From assembly GCF_013426915.1 (NCBI RefSeq), contig NZ_AP023180.1, positions 62,001-126,000 on the forward strand: a stretch of 64,000 bases of DNA. The letters run 5' to 3'. Each line of letters begins with the position of its first letter. The stretch's first letter is position 1. Below the pieces are notes generated by a model. That model saw only the letters and a program-made list of their open reading frames with translations, was not told the DNA's origin and did not search any database. The DNA comes from Paraburkholderia sp. PGU19 (GTDB lineage: Bacteria; Pseudomonadota; Gammaproteobacteria; Burkholderiales; Burkholderiaceae). This document shows, one piece after another, positions 32,659-41,965 of the stretch. Both the position numbers and the translations under genes were made by a program.

Positions 32659-33387
32659 TCACTTCCGCTTCGCGGCAACCACCTGCCCCTTCTCAGTAAT
32701 AATCGAAGCAAACTCCTCGACCTTCGAGAACCGAACCGCCTTAACAACACCAAACTTACTACTATCAACCACGAGATGGCTCTCGACAGCCGCCGCCATC
32801 GCGGCCTGTTTCAGAGCAACTTCATGAAAATTCCAGCACGTCACGCCGTGCGCATCATCAACGCCACCGGCGGAAATAAACGCCTTGTTGATCCCCATGC
32901 GCCGAAGCACCTCAATGCTTTCTTCGCCCGAAAACGAATCCGACGACGGCACATACACACCGCCCAGCAGAATCATCCGCACATTTGGCTTGCGCCGCAA
33001 AATCTCCGCAACGTTCAGCGAATAGCAGACAATCGTCACATGCAAATCGTTAGGAATCAGCCGCGCGAGCGTAGTAAGCGTCGTACCGCAGTCGATGAAT
33101 AGCGTCTCGTTGTTCCCGATCAGCTTCGCCGCAACAGCCGACGCCTCCGCCTTGGCCTGCGCGAAGTGGTCCTTTTCCTGTTCCAGCGAATAGCCAGCCG
33201 TGTTCGGCACGTCCGTCGCGCTGACGATATAGCCGCCCAGATACGTGAAATGCCCCGGGCTCGCGGCAATGTCCCGGCGTACCGTCATCTCCGATACGCC
33301 CAGCAGCGTCGCCGCGTCGCGCAGGCGCATCACGCTCTGTTTGGCCAACGCATCGGCGAGCATGCGCAGACGTTCAGTTTTCAGCAT
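32659..33387 (-). CDS. DeoR-family transcriptional regulator of the deoxyribose operon
   Basis: A 242-residue regulator. The N-terminal DeoR helix-turn-helix reads MLKTERLRMLADALAKQSVM and DAATLLGVSEMTVRRDIAAS. The C-terminal sensor domain has IGNNETLFIDCGTTLTTLAR, where phosphosugars bind, and GINKAFISAGGVDDAHG. It converges on the deoC operon and is its likely repressor, responding to deoxyribose 5-phosphate or a similar phosphosugar. A 13-bp motif identical to one in the deoC promoter lies 69 bp upstream of its start. The 3' end shows the same unusual composition as the facing permease gene. Confidence 0.9.
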   Translation of the reverse strand: MLKTERLRMLADALAKQSVMRLRDAATLLGVSEMTVRRDIAASPGHFTYLGGYIVSATDVPNTAGYSLEQEKDHFAQAKAEASAVAAKLIGNNETLFIDCGTTLTTLARLIPNDLHVTIVCYSLNVAEILRRKPNVRMILLGGVYVPSSDSFSGEESIEVLRRMGINKAFISAGGVDDAHGVTCWNFHEVALKQAAMAAAVESHLVVDSSKFGVVKAVRFSKVEEFASIITEKGQVVAAKRK

Positions 33388-33455
33388 GGGGATGGTCTCT
33401 TCAACGCGATGTTGAGCCGAGATGGCGCGTTAGATTTTGTTCGATTTCCTGAGAA

Positions 33456-33468
33456 GATTATAACAAGC
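33456..33468 (-). promoter_or_regulatory. Motif shared with the deoC promoter, upstream of the DeoR-type gene
   Basis: GCTTGTTATAATC on the minus strand, identical to 22462-22474, with TATAAT as a possible -10 box. It implies autoregulation of the regulator. The rest of the 310-bp gap 33388-33697 contains the start region of the DoxX gene and no further gene I can support. Confidence 0.6.
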
Positions 33469-33697
33469 CTGTGCCCGCGCCGGCTGATGAATTCGCTCAT
33501 TTACGGGCATTCCCCAACATCACGTCCAGGTCGGCGTCGGCGTCCATATCGAAGCGTTGAAAAATCAGAAGGCGTCAGATTCCGCCTATGTCGATTGCTT
33601 GGAAAAGCGGGGCATTCCACTTATTCTGACTTGAGCGCCCGGGAACTGATGACGTGCCGCCCGGTCTTCTGCTTAATTCAAATCAGGAGCCACATCC

Positions 33698-34135
33698 ATG
33701 ACGCGTCCCGTCGATTCCGGCGTAATTCTTCTTGCCCGCCTTGCGCTTGCCGTGCTGTTCCTTTGGGGCGGCGTGATGAAGCTGCTCGGCTATGCGGGCT
33801 TCGTCGGTTATCTGCATTCGAAGGGCGTGCCGTTCGTGCAGATCGCCGCACCGATTGCGACGGCCGTCGAGGTGCTCGGCGGACTGTTCCTCGTGGTCGG
33901 CTTCAGAATCCGCGCGCTCGGCCTGTTCATGGCCGCCTATACGATCGCCACGGCTGTCCTCGGACACGACTTCTGGAACATCACCGACGCGACCTTGCAG
34001 CGCGACATGATCATTCATTTCTGGAAGAACGTCGGCATCGCGGGCGGATTTTTGCTGCTGTTCGTGACGGGCGCGGGACGCATCAGCATCGACGGCGCGC
34101 GCGCGCCGCGCGGCGGCCTGGGCAGCAGCCTGTGA
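33698..34135 (+). CDS. DoxX-family membrane protein
   Basis: A 145-residue inner-membrane protein with four predicted helices; ILLARLALAVLFLWGGVMKL and EVLGGLFLVVGFRIRALGLF are typical of DoxX. Members are linked to thiosulfate:quinone oxidation, oxidative stress or unknown roles; no partner here settles the function. A CAGGAG lies ten bases before ATG 33698. It is followed by a small gene on the same strand. Confidence 0.85.
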   Translation: MTRPVDSGVILLARLALAVLFLWGGVMKLLGYAGFVGYLHSKGVPFVQIAAPIATAVEVLGGLFLVVGFRIRALGLFMAAYTIATAVLGHDFWNITDATLQRDMIIHFWKNVGIAGGFLLLFVTGAGRISIDGARAPRGGLGSSL

Positions 34136-34283
34136 TTGTTGCGCTTGTAGCGGCACGCGGCGGCGCAAAAGCGGCACAAAAGTGGCAATCAGCGCGCCTT
34201 CCATTGCGAGGCGGCCGCGCGGGCGGGCATCATTCGTGCGCCACCAACATCTGGCAAGCCAATTCGACGAAAAGGAGCACGCG

Positions 34284-34556
34284 ATGATTCAAGCTTTTGA
34301 CCAGACGATCAACGGAACGGTCATGCAGTTTTGCGCGAGCCTCGGCGAAGGGCCGACGCCGCATCGCGTGATCATCAGCCGGGCCGATACGGCCGAAACG
34401 CTCGTGATCCTCGATGCTGCCGGATTGATCAGCTCGATCAAGGCGGAAATCGAACAGCCGGAGACACTCGTCGCCGACGCGATCCGCAAGGTGCAGAGCG
34501 AAGGCCTCATCGAAAGGGCACTCGATACGGGCGCGATTCAGGAGACGACGCTGTAA
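34284..34556 (+). CDS. Small protein of unknown function (90 aa)
   Basis: A 90-residue soluble protein beginning MIQAFDQTINGTVMQFCASL, with a mixed alpha/beta pattern and no membrane segment. AAAGGAG lies six bases before the ATG. A strong terminator follows the stop. It lies about 150 bp after the DoxX gene and could be co-transcribed. I do not recognise the family. Confidence 0.65.
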   Translation: MIQAFDQTINGTVMQFCASLGEGPTPHRVIISRADTAETLVILDAAGLISSIKAEIEQPETLVADAIRKVQSEGLIERALDTGAIQETTL

Positions 34557-34582
34557 CGCCTGCTTTCCGCTTCCCACCATTG

Positions 34583-34624
34583 CAACACCCACGATGCCGC
34601 GTGCATCGTGGGTGTTGTGTTTTT
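34583..34624 (+). terminator. Rho-independent terminator
   Basis: A perfect 15-bp stem, CAACACCCACGATGC at 34583-34597 and its complement at 34603-34617, with a five-base loop and a T-run. It ends the small gene at 34284; the convergent MFS gene stops 18 bp beyond. Confidence 0.92.
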
Positions 34625-34641
34625 AGTGTGTCATGCGTGTC

Positions 34642-36135
34642 TCATTTGCTGGCGTTCGCAGGCCGTGCGCCGTGGCGGCCAGCGCGCGCCCGGGCGTGCG
34701 CGTGCGGCTCGGGATGCACGAGGCACGCGAGCCCGAGCGCGCACAGCAAGATGCAAGACGAGATCAGCGTCGATGATCTGAGGCCGGCCACCACATGCGC
34801 TGCGCCCGCTGCGCTCGCCGCATCCGACGCGCTTGCGAGCGCGCCGAACGCCGCCACGCCGACCGCGCCGCCTGCCTGCCGCGCCGTGTTCAGAACCGCC
34901 GATGCCGTGCCGGCGCGCTGCGCGTCGACGGAAGCTAGCACGGCCGTGGTCATCGCCGGGACGGCGAGGCCCATGCCGGACGGAATCAGCAGAAACGGCA
35001 CGAGCAACGTCCAGAGCGGCGAAGCGGCTTGCGCGAAGTGCAGCAGCCCGTAGCCAAGAGCAGCCGTGATCGCGCCCGCGATCATCGGCACCCGCGCGCC
35101 GAAGCGCCCGACCACCCAGCCGCTCGCGACATTCGAGATCAGGAATCCCCCCGTCAGCGGCAGGAACGCGAGACCGGCCTGCAGCGCCGTCTCGCCGCGC
35201 GCATGCTGCAGATAAAGACTCAGCACGAACACGACGCCGTAGTAAGTCAGATTCACGCAGATACCGAACAGCACGGCCGCGCTGAACGTGCGGTTGCCGA
35301 AGAACGTGAGCGGCAGCATCGGCGTATCGACGCGCCGCTCGGTGACGACGAACGCGATCGCCGCGATCAGCGCGAGCATGAAGCTGCCATAAACGAGCGG
35401 ATGCGCGAGTCCGAGCGGCCGCCATTCGATCACGGCGCCCGTGAAGGCCGTCAGCGCGACGACTGCCAGCAACTGACCAATGGGGTCGATGCCGCGCACG
35501 GTTGGACGTGCGCCGCGGCTAGCGGGCGCCTGGTCGCGCGAGGCCGCTCGCGGACGCGGTACCCACGCGAACGTCGCAGCCAGCCCCAACGCGCAAATGG
35601 GCAGATTCACCAGAAAGATCGCGCGCCAGCCGAACGCGGCGATCAGCAGTCCGCCGATCACCGGGCCCGCCGCAATCGCGATCGCGCCCGCCGCCGTCCA
35701 CAGGCCGACGGCGCGGGCGCGCAGCTTCGGATCGTGGCTGCATGCCTCGTTGAGCAACGCGAGGGAATTGGGCAGCATGGCCGCCGCGCCCATCCCTTGC
35801 ACGGCGCGCGCCGCGACGAGCAGCGCGGCGCCCGATGCAAGCCCGCAGGCCAGCGACGCCGCCGCGAACAGCGCGATGCCGCACGCGAACATCCGCCGCG
35901 CGCCGAAGCGGTCGCCCAGCACGCCCGCCGACAGCATCAGCACCGCGAATGCGAGCGTGTACGCATCGACGATCCATTGCAGGCCCGTGACGTCCGCATG
36001 CAGATCGGCACCGATCTTCGCGAGCGCGATGTTGACGATGGTCACGTCGAGTTGCGTGACGACGAAGCCGACGCTGACCGTCGCGACGATGCGCGCGAGC
36101 GCTGGCGTGAAACGAGGTACAGGAGAGGTATTCAT
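34642..36135 (-). CDS. MFS transporter, DHA2 (14-helix) drug-efflux family
   Basis: A 497-residue proton-coupled exporter. The DHA2 signature QLDVTIVNIALAKIGADLHA lies in TM1, GVLGDRFGARRMFACGIALF follows TM2, and the length and hydrophobic pattern fit 14 helices. Motif C-like GPVIGGLLIAAFGWRAIFLV is in TM5. The frame is open to 36234, but the ATG at 36135 (MNTSPVPRFTPALARI) is the natural start. The substrate is unknown, and no regulator gene adjoins it. Confidence 0.88.
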   Translation of the reverse strand: MNTSPVPRFTPALARIVATVSVGFVVTQLDVTIVNIALAKIGADLHADVTGLQWIVDAYTLAFAVLMLSAGVLGDRFGARRMFACGIALFAAASLACGLASGAALLVAARAVQGMGAAAMLPNSLALLNEACSHDPKLRARAVGLWTAAGAIAIAAGPVIGGLLIAAFGWRAIFLVNLPICALGLAATFAWVPRPRAASRDQAPASRGARPTVRGIDPIGQLLAVVALTAFTGAVIEWRPLGLAHPLVYGSFMLALIAAIAFVVTERRVDTPMLPLTFFGNRTFSAAVLFGICVNLTYYGVVFVLSLYLQHARGETALQAGLAFLPLTGGFLISNVASGWVVGRFGARVPMIAGAITAALGYGLLHFAQAASPLWTLLVPFLLIPSGMGLAVPAMTTAVLASVDAQRAGTASAVLNTARQAGGAVGVAAFGALASASDAASAAGAAHVVAGLRSSTLISSCILLCALGLACLVHPEPHAHARARAGRHGARPANASK

Positions 36136-36214
36136 GCGTCGATGATAGGGCGGCCCTGCCATGCGACGTTTCGGACCGGCTTGAAGTGTCGATGCGACGA
36201 CCAGTCCTTGCGGG

Positions 36215-36242
36215 CAAGTGGCGTGCCCGGGCACGCCACTTG
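36215..36242 (-). terminator. Perfect 28-bp palindrome, probable terminator after the MHS transporter gene
   Basis: CAAGTGGCGTGCCC (36215-36228) is followed directly by its complement (36229-36242). It starts nine bases past the stop of the minus-strand gene ending at 36251. No long T-run follows. Confidence 0.6.
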
Positions 36243-36250
36243 AAACAGCT

Positions 36251-37558
36251 TTACTGCGCGGCGTCCTTCTTCACGAAGCACGCGGTCAGCGCGCCGATCA
36301 CGCACAGCGCGCCGACGTAGAGCGCGGGCGCCATCGGATTCGACTTCAGCATCAGCGAAACAACGATCGGCGTCAGGCCGCCGAACACCGCGTACGCGAC
36401 GTTGTACGAGAACGAGATGCCCGAGAAGCGCACGACGGGCGGGAACGCGTTGACCATCACGAACGGCACCGCGCCGATCACGCCCACAAACAGGCCCGCG
36501 ACCGCGTACAGCGGCACGAGCATCGCGCTATCGACGGCGAGTTGCTGGAACAGCACGTAATACGCGATGCCGAGTCCCACGCAGCCGACGATAATCGTGC
36601 GGCCCGCGCCGAAGCGCCCCGCGAGCGAGCCCGCCAGCACGCAGCCGATCGTCAGGAACAGCGTCGCGATGCTGTTGGCGAACAGTGCCGTTGCCGGCGC
36701 GATGTGAAACTGCTTTTGCAGCAACGTCGGCGTCATCAGGATCACGACGACGATCGCGGCCGACAGCATCCACGTCAGCAGCATCGACACGATCACGGCG
36801 CGGCCGTGATCGCGCAGCACGGCCTTCAGAGGGATTTCCGCAGCCAGCGACTTGCGCTGTTTCATTTCAGCGAACACGGGCGTCTCGTGCAGCCAGCGGC
36901 GCAGGTACACCGAGAAAAGACCGAACACACCGCCGAGCAGGAACGGAATGCGCCAGGCGAAATCGGAGATATCCGCGGGCGCGAAGTGGCGGTTCACGGC
37001 CGACGCGACCAGCGAGCCGAGCAGGATGCCCGCTGTCAGGCCCGCCGTCAGCGTGCCGCACGCATAGCCGACGTGGCGTTGCGGCACGTGCTCGGAGACG
37101 AACACCCACGCGCCGGGCACTTCGCCGCCCACAGCCGCGCCCTGCATCACGCGGAACAGGAGCAGCAGCACGGGCGCCATGATGCCGATGCTCGCGTAGG
37201 TGGGCAGCACGCCCATCAGCAGCGTCGGCAGCGACATCAGCAGCACGCTCAGCGTGAACATGCGCTTGCGGCCGAGCAGGTCGCCGAAGTGCGCCATGAT
37301 GATGCCGCCCAGCGGCCGCGCCAGATAACCGGCGGCGAAGATGCCGAAGGTCTGCAGCTGGCGCAGCCAGTCGGGAATCGACTGCGGGAAGAACAGCTGT
37401 CCGATCGCCGGGGCAAAGAACACGAAGATGATGAAGTCGTAGAACTCGAGCGCGCCGCCGAGTGCGGCGAGGCTGAGCGTCTTGTAGTCGTGGCGGGTCA
37501 AGGGGCGCGCGTGCGCGCTGTCCCTGGCGTGTGGTCTACCCAGTTCTGTTGCTTGCAT
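36251..37558 (-). CDS. MFS transporter, metabolite:H+ symporter (MHS) family
   Basis: A 435-residue 12-helix importer. The family start is clear: ALGGALEFYDFIIFVFFAPA, then HFGDLLGRKRMFTLSVLLM between TM2 and TM3 and VGGEVPGAWVFVSEHVP in TM4. Relatives import dicarboxylates, proline/betaine, shikimate or aromatic acids; this sequence alone does not choose. The start is ATG 37558 (MQATELGRPH); the frame is open to 37744 without a plausible start. The 264-bp gap upstream contains the promoter region shared with the divergent response regulator. Confidence 0.88.
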   Translation of the reverse strand: MQATELGRPHARDSAHARPLTRHDYKTLSLAALGGALEFYDFIIFVFFAPAIGQLFFPQSIPDWLRQLQTFGIFAAGYLARPLGGIIMAHFGDLLGRKRMFTLSVLLMSLPTLLMGVLPTYASIGIMAPVLLLLFRVMQGAAVGGEVPGAWVFVSEHVPQRHVGYACGTLTAGLTAGILLGSLVASAVNRHFAPADISDFAWRIPFLLGGVFGLFSVYLRRWLHETPVFAEMKQRKSLAAEIPLKAVLRDHGRAVIVSMLLTWMLSAAIVVVILMTPTLLQKQFHIAPATALFANSIATLFLTIGCVLAGSLAGRFGAGRTIIVGCVGLGIAYYVLFQQLAVDSAMLVPLYAVAGLFVGVIGAVPFVMVNAFPPVVRFSGISFSYNVAYAVFGGLTPIVVSLMLKSNPMAPALYVGALCVIGALTACFVKKDAAQ

Positions 37559-37822
37559 TGCCTGTCGTTGTATGAATAGAAGAGCCGCGCGTTGCGCGCG
37601 GAGTACGGCGGTCGTCAGGCGGGAAGTGCGGCAGCGCCGGGTAGGGCACGGGACACGGCACGCCGGCCCGGATAGGGCGGCGTGATGACGATTTTGGCCA
37701 GCCCGCGATTTTACAGTATGTAATTTGTCGCAGAACCTTTGCAAATTCAGACAAGTCTTATGGGCTTAACGATACAGCGTGAACAGAATCGCGATCCTGG
37801 ACCAATTGTCGAGGAACCATCC

Positions 37823-38548
37823 ATGCGTATCGCCATTCTCCAACGTGACCTCGTGCAGGGTAAGTTGCTGGAAAAAATCATCGTTCAGGCTGGCCACAGT
37901 TGCGTCGTGTACGACGACGGCCTGACCCTCTCCAAGGTGCTCGCCCGCTCGACGGTCGATCTGCTGATTCTCGACTGGCACGCGCTGCGTCTGTCGGGCA
38001 CGGACGTGCTCAAGGCGGTTCGCTCGGTAGGCGGCGAACGCATGCCCGTGATGTTCGCGTCGGCGGATGGCTCGGAAGAAAGCGCTGTGCGCGCGTTCGT
38101 GCTGGGCGCCGACGATTACGCCACGCTGCCCGTGCGGCACGCCGAGTTTCGCGAGCGCCTGTCTGCGCTGCTGCGCCGGGCGTACCCGGAACGCTACGGC
38201 AAGGACAGTTTCGATGTCGGGCCGTATCACTTCGACACCCGCCGTCAACTGGTCACGCTGCGCGGCGCGCCCGTGCAGTTGTCGGGCACCCAATACCGGC
38301 TGGCGTCGCTGTTCTTTTCGAATATTGGCCGCGTGCTGTCGCGCGATCACATCTTCGCGATGGTCTGGGGCCGGGAGTTCCGCGAGGTGACTCGCACGAT
38401 CGACAGCCACGTGTCGCGCCTGCGCGTGCTGCTGCAGATTGAGCCGCAAAACGATTTCCGTCTGCAGCCCGTGTACAAGAGCGGGTATCGCCTGCTGCAT
38501 CTGCGTGCGAGCGAAACCACCGTTGTGCCGCACGCAGAGGCGGCCTGA
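37823..38548 (+). CDS. Orphan OmpR-type response regulator with atypical receiver domain
   Basis: A 241-residue protein from ATG 37823 (a frame open to 37739 is less likely). The receiver covers residues 1-118 and keeps the phosphoacceptor position Asp51 (LLILDWHALR). The usual acidic pair at the N-terminus is reduced to one Asp (ILQRDL), and the conserved Lys-Pro is Leu-Pro (DDYATLPVR). The C-terminal winged helix (VQLSGTQYRLASLFFSNIGR, TIDSHVSRLR) is normal. No histidine kinase gene is adjacent. The missing Lys suggests control that does not follow the usual phosphorylation switch. A strong terminator follows. Confidence 0.85.
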   Translation: MRIAILQRDLVQGKLLEKIIVQAGHSCVVYDDGLTLSKVLARSTVDLLILDWHALRLSGTDVLKAVRSVGGERMPVMFASADGSEESAVRAFVLGADDYATLPVRHAEFRERLSALLRRAYPERYGKDSFDVGPYHFDTRRQLVTLRGAPVQLSGTQYRLASLFFSNIGRVLSRDHIFAMVWGREFREVTRTIDSHVSRLRVLLQIEPQNDFRLQPVYKSGYRLLHLRASETTVVPHAEAA

Positions 38549-38567
38549 TCGGATACAAGCGGTTCTG

Positions 38568-38604
38568 GCGGCGGCTTCCTGTGCAAGGAAGCCGCCGCTT
38601 TTTT
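38568..38604 (+). terminator. Rho-independent terminator
   Basis: The 13-bp stem GCGGCGGCTTCCT (38568-38580) and its complement (38586-38598), loop GTGCA, is followed by six T. It ends the response regulator gene; the convergent deaminase gene stops 18 bp beyond. Confidence 0.93.
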
Positions 38605-38621
38605 GTTTCGCGCGTTCGGAC

Positions 38622-39527
38622 TTACAGCTTCGGCAGAACAGGACGCGTTTCAATCGAGCGGCGGATCAGCGTTTCGACGGCCTTGCGTTCTTCGCCGGCG
38701 AGCGGCAGCCGCGGCGGACGCACCGGTTCCGTACCAAGGCCGACGATCGCTTCCGCCAGCTTGATGTTCTGCACGAGCTTCGCCGACACATCGAGCGCGA
38801 GCAACGGCGCGAACCAGCGATAGATCGCGCGCGCTTCCTCCAGCCGTCCCGCCTTCAGCAACTTGTAGATCGCGACCGTCTCGTGCGGGAACGCGCACAC
38901 CAGTCCCGCGACCCAGCCATGCGCGCCCATCAGGATCGCTTCCATTGCCAGATTGTCGACGCCGCACAGAATCGCATAGCGGTCGCCGACCTCGTTGATA
39001 AGATCCGTCACGCGTCGCACGTCGCCGCACGATTCTTTGATTGCGACGATCTTCTCCTCGTCGGCGATCTCGGCGAACATCTCCGGCGTCATGTCGACGC
39101 CATACGCGAGCGGATTGTTGTAGATCATCAGCGGCAGCGGACTGGCGTCGGCGACCATGCGGAAGTGGTTCAGCGTCTCGCGGCGGTCCGACAGGTAACG
39201 CAGGCCCGGCAGCACCATATAGCCCGCCGCGCCGCGCTTCGCGCCCGCTTCGGCCTGGCGGCAGCCGTCGAGCGTGCTGTTTTCGGCGATCGTCAGCAGT
39301 ACGGGCACGCGGCCGCGCGATGCCTCGACGGCTACGTCGAGCACCTGCAGCTTTTCATCGAGGGAAAGCGTGGACGCCTCGCCAAGCGAGCCGCACACGA
39401 TGATCCCGTCGACACCCGCTTCGATCTGCGCCTCGATATTCTTGCCGGTCCACGCCCGGTCTATGCTGAAATCCGCGTTGAACTTGGTGGTGACTGCGGG
39501 CAATACGCCTTCCCAGATATGCGCCAC
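38622..39527 (-). CDS. lhpC: Pyrroline-4-hydroxy-2-carboxylate deaminase (DapA-family, hydroxyproline pathway)
   Basis: A 301-residue (beta/alpha)8 enzyme of the dihydrodipicolinate synthase family. The Schiff-base Lys is in KIVAIKESCGDVRRV, the Tyr in LPLMIYNNPLAYG, and the N-terminal GIIVCGSLGEASTLSLDEK gives the substrate-carboxylate loop. Beside a hydroxyproline epimerase and a D-hydroxyproline dehydrogenase, the likely reaction is conversion of 1-pyrroline-4-hydroxy-2-carboxylate to 2,5-dioxopentanoate plus ammonia. It is divergent from the epimerase gene across a 350-bp control region. The next enzyme, dioxopentanoate dehydrogenase, is not in this window. Confidence 0.85.
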   Translation of the reverse strand: MAHIWEGVLPAVTTKFNADFSIDRAWTGKNIEAQIEAGVDGIIVCGSLGEASTLSLDEKLQVLDVAVEASRGRVPVLLTIAENSTLDGCRQAEAGAKRGAAGYMVLPGLRYLSDRRETLNHFRMVADASPLPLMIYNNPLAYGVDMTPEMFAEIADEEKIVAIKESCGDVRRVTDLINEVGDRYAILCGVDNLAMEAILMGAHGWVAGLVCAFPHETVAIYKLLKAGRLEEARAIYRWFAPLLALDVSAKLVQNIKLAEAIVGLGTEPVRPPRLPLAGEERKAVETLIRRSIETRPVLPKL

Positions 39528-39875
39528 GACTGCTCTCCTGAAAGTGATGAGTCGAGTGCAGTGTAAGCAGGGAATATTCGGATGTCTTGCGCGAATCGCG
39601 CGTCCCGCGTGACGATTTCAGCATAGCGGCTGTGCCAGGGGGATCCATGAATTACGATGCTTTCGGCGTTTCGTGCCCGTTTTTCCCTTCATACAACCGC
39701 CGAACGCGGCTGGACCGATACCCTACCCGCACGCGATGCAACCGCGCTCTGTCTGCTCGATGATCCATCCGGTCACAGCCTGAATGCAAGCGGCATCCGC
39801 ATTCTTCAGGCTATGCTGAAATCGTCACAATCCACGCGCAGCCGCTTCAAGACTGCGCGCCGCCGCGTTTCTACC
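39528..39875. promoter_or_regulatory. Divergent control region of the hydroxyproline cluster
   Basis: A 348-bp gap between the divergent deaminase and epimerase genes. It must hold both promoters. An open frame continues upstream of the epimerase but lacks family likeness. No clear operator palindrome was found; the AraC-type regulator at 43673 is the natural candidate to bind here. Confidence 0.5.
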
Positions 39876-39884
39876 ATGGGCAGC

Positions 39885-40841
39885 ATGAAAACCTTGAACG
39901 TCATCGATTCGCACACGGGCGGTGAACCGACCCGCCTCGTGGTGTCCGGCGGCCCCGACCTCGGCGGCGGCACGCTCGCGCAACGGCTCGACGTGTTTCG
40001 CGAGCGCTTCGACGACTGGCGCGCGGGCATCGTCACCGAGCCGCGCGGCTCGGATGTGGTGGTCGGCGCGCTGCTTTGCGAGACGGATCGCAAGGAGTGC
40101 GCGGCGGGCGTGATCTTCTTCAACAACGTCGGCTATCTGGGCATGTGCGGTCACGGCACGATCGGCCTCGTCGTGTCGCTCGCGCACATGGGACGCATCG
40201 GGCCGGGGCGGCATCTGATCGACACGCCTGTCGGCATCGTCGAGGCGACGCTCAACGACGATCTCAGTGTGTCGGTACGCAATGTGCCGGCTTACCGGCA
40301 TCGCAAGGACGTGATCGTCGACGTGCCCGGCTTCGGTCCGCTGACGGGCGATATCGCGTGGGGCGGCAACTGGTTCTTTCTCGTTGCGGATCATGGTCGC
40401 ACGCTGGACGCGTCGAACATTCCCGAGCTCACTGAATTCAGTTCGACGATCCGCGACGCGCTGATCGCGGCGGGCATCACGGGCGCGAACGGCGCGCTGA
40501 TCGACCACATCGAGCTGTTCGGGCCGGGCTCGCATGAAGGTCTCGATAGCCGCAGCTTCGTGCTGTGCCCCGGCAATGCGTACGACCGCTCGCCGTGCGG
40601 CACGGGCACGAGCGCGAAGGTCGCGTGCCTCGCCGCCGACGGCAAGCTCGCGGCGGGAACGGTGTGGCGGCAAGAAAGCATCATCGGCAGCGTGTTCGAA
40701 GCGAGCTATGCGCAAGGCGGGACGCAGGACGGCATCGCGACCGTCATTCCGACCATCACCGGCCACGCGCACATCATGGCCGAGAGCCGCCTTTGCTTCG
40801 ACGAGCGCGATCCATTCGCGTGGGGCATCCGCACGGTATGA
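39885..40841 (+). CDS. lhpA: 4-hydroxyproline 2-epimerase (proline racemase family)
   Basis: A 318-residue epimerase converting trans-4-hydroxy-L-proline to cis-4-hydroxy-D-proline. Both catalytic cysteines are present: Cys88 in [13 protein letters not shown] and Cys238 in [30 protein letters not shown] is the family start. The ATG at 39885 gives [13 protein letters not shown]; an ATG at 39876 adds three residues and cannot be excluded. The stop overlaps the next start as ATGA, so the epimerase and dehydrogenase subunits are translated together. Confidence 0.92.
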   Translation: MKTLNVIDSHTGGEPTRLVVSGGPDLGGGTLAQRLDVFRERFDDWRAGIVTEPRGSDVVVGALLCETDRKECAAGVIFFNNVGYLGMCGHGTIGLVVSLAHMGRIGPGRHLIDTPVGIVEATLNDDLSVSVRNVPAYRHRKDVIVDVPGFGPLTGDIAWGGNWFFLVADHGRTLDASNIPELTEFSSTIRDALIAAGITGANGALIDHIELFGPGSHEGLDSRSFVLCPGNAYDRSPCGTGTSAKVACLAADGKLAAGTVWRQESIIGSVFEASYAQGGTQDGIATVIPTITGHAHIMAESRLCFDERDPFAWGIRTV

Positions 40842-41965
40842 CGGCGGATGTCGTGATCGTCGGCGCGGGCATCGTCGGCGCGGCGTGCGCGGCGGAACTC
40901 GCCGTGCGCGGACTGCGCGTGACGGTGCTCGATGCGCAGGGTATCGGCGGCGGCGCGACGGCGGCGGGCATGGGGCATATCGTCGTGATGAACGACTCGC
41001 CGGCGGAATTCGCGTTGAGCCGCTATTCGCGCGACTTGTGGCTCGAGCTTGCGCCGCAGTTGCGAACGCGCGATGCGTTCGCGCGCTGCGGCACGCTGTG
41101 GGTCGCAGCCGACGCCGAAGAACTCGACGCCGCGCGCGACATGCACGCCGGTTTCGTCGCGCAGGACGTGGCGGCGGAACTGCTCGACGAGCGCGCGCTC
41201 TACGACTGCGAGCCGTCGCTCGCAGCGGACATGGCGGGCGGCTTGCTCATCGGGCACGACAGCATCGTCTATGCGCCTTCTGCTGCGCAATGGCTGCTCA
41301 CGCAATCGCCCGGCGCTGCGCGGATCGACGTGAGACTACATGCGCAAGCCGTGGCCGTCGAAGCGCAGCACGTCACGCTGTCGAATGGCGAACGCATTGG
41401 CGGCGCCCACATCGTCGTTGCGAACGGACTGCAGGCGCGTGAACTCGTGCGCGGCTTGCCGTTGCAGCCTAAAAAAGGCCATTTGCTGATCACCGACCGC
41501 TACCCTGGTTTCATCCGCCATCAATTGCTCGAACTCGGTTATATCAAGAGCGCCCATCACGCGACGGGAACCTCCGTTGCGTTCAACGCGCAACCGCGAC
41601 CGACGGGACAACTGCTGATCGGCTCGTCGCGCCAGTTCGACACGACCGACGCAGCCGTCGAAATGCCCGTGCTCGCGCAGATGCTGCAACGCGCGGCGCG
41701 TTATCTGCCCGCATTGCCGACGCTCAACGGCATCCGCGCATGGACGGGCTTTCGCGCGGCATCGCCGGATGGCTTGCCGCTGATCGGACCCGCGGCCAGC
41801 ACGGCACCTGGCGTGTGGCTCGCTGTCGGCCATGAAGGACTGGGCGTGACGACGTCGCTCGGCACGGCGCAGTTGCTCGCCGCGCAGATCACGCAGACAG
41901 CGGCTGCCATTGCCGTCGATCCGTTTCTGCCTGCGCGTTTCGAGTTTGGGGCGTGTCATGTCTGA
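40838..41965 (+). CDS. D-hydroxyproline dehydrogenase, FAD-dependent (DadA/HcnC-like) subunit
   Basis: A 375-residue flavoprotein of the D-amino-acid oxidase (DAO) fold. The FAD-binding [20 protein letters not shown] opens the protein, and the C-terminus has [20 protein letters not shown] then [17 protein letters not shown]. It should oxidise cis-4-hydroxy-D-proline to 1-pyrroline-4-hydroxy-2-carboxylate, passing electrons through the two partner subunits to the respiratory chain. It overlaps the epimerase gene by four bases and the ferredoxin-like gene by eight. The three-subunit arrangement resembles HcnABC and the heterooligomeric D-Hyp dehydrogenases of Pseudomonas. Confidence 0.88.
   Translation: MTADVVIVGAGIVGAACAAELAVRGLRVTVLDAQGIGGGATAAGMGHIVVMNDSPAEFALSRYSRDLWLELAPQLRTRDAFARCGTLWVAADAEELDAARDMHAGFVAQDVAAELLDERALYDCEPSLAADMAGGLLIGHDSIVYAPSAAQWLLTQSPGAARIDVRLHAQAVAVEAQHVTLSNGERIGGAHIVVANGLQARELVRGLPLQPKKGHLLITDRYPGFIRHQLLELGYIKSAHHATGTSVAFNAQPRPTGQLLIGSSRQFDTTDAAVEMPVLAQMLQRAARYLPALPTLNGIRAWTGFRAASPDGLPLIGPAASTAPGVWLAVGHEGLGVTTSLGTAQLLAAQITQTAAAIAVDPFLPARFEFGACHV

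Noticed and set aside
33490..33634. Possible short protein (ending EKRGIPLILT) upstream of the DoxX gene
   Set aside because: No start codon in frame and no recognisable family; it could be a remnant but cannot be supported.
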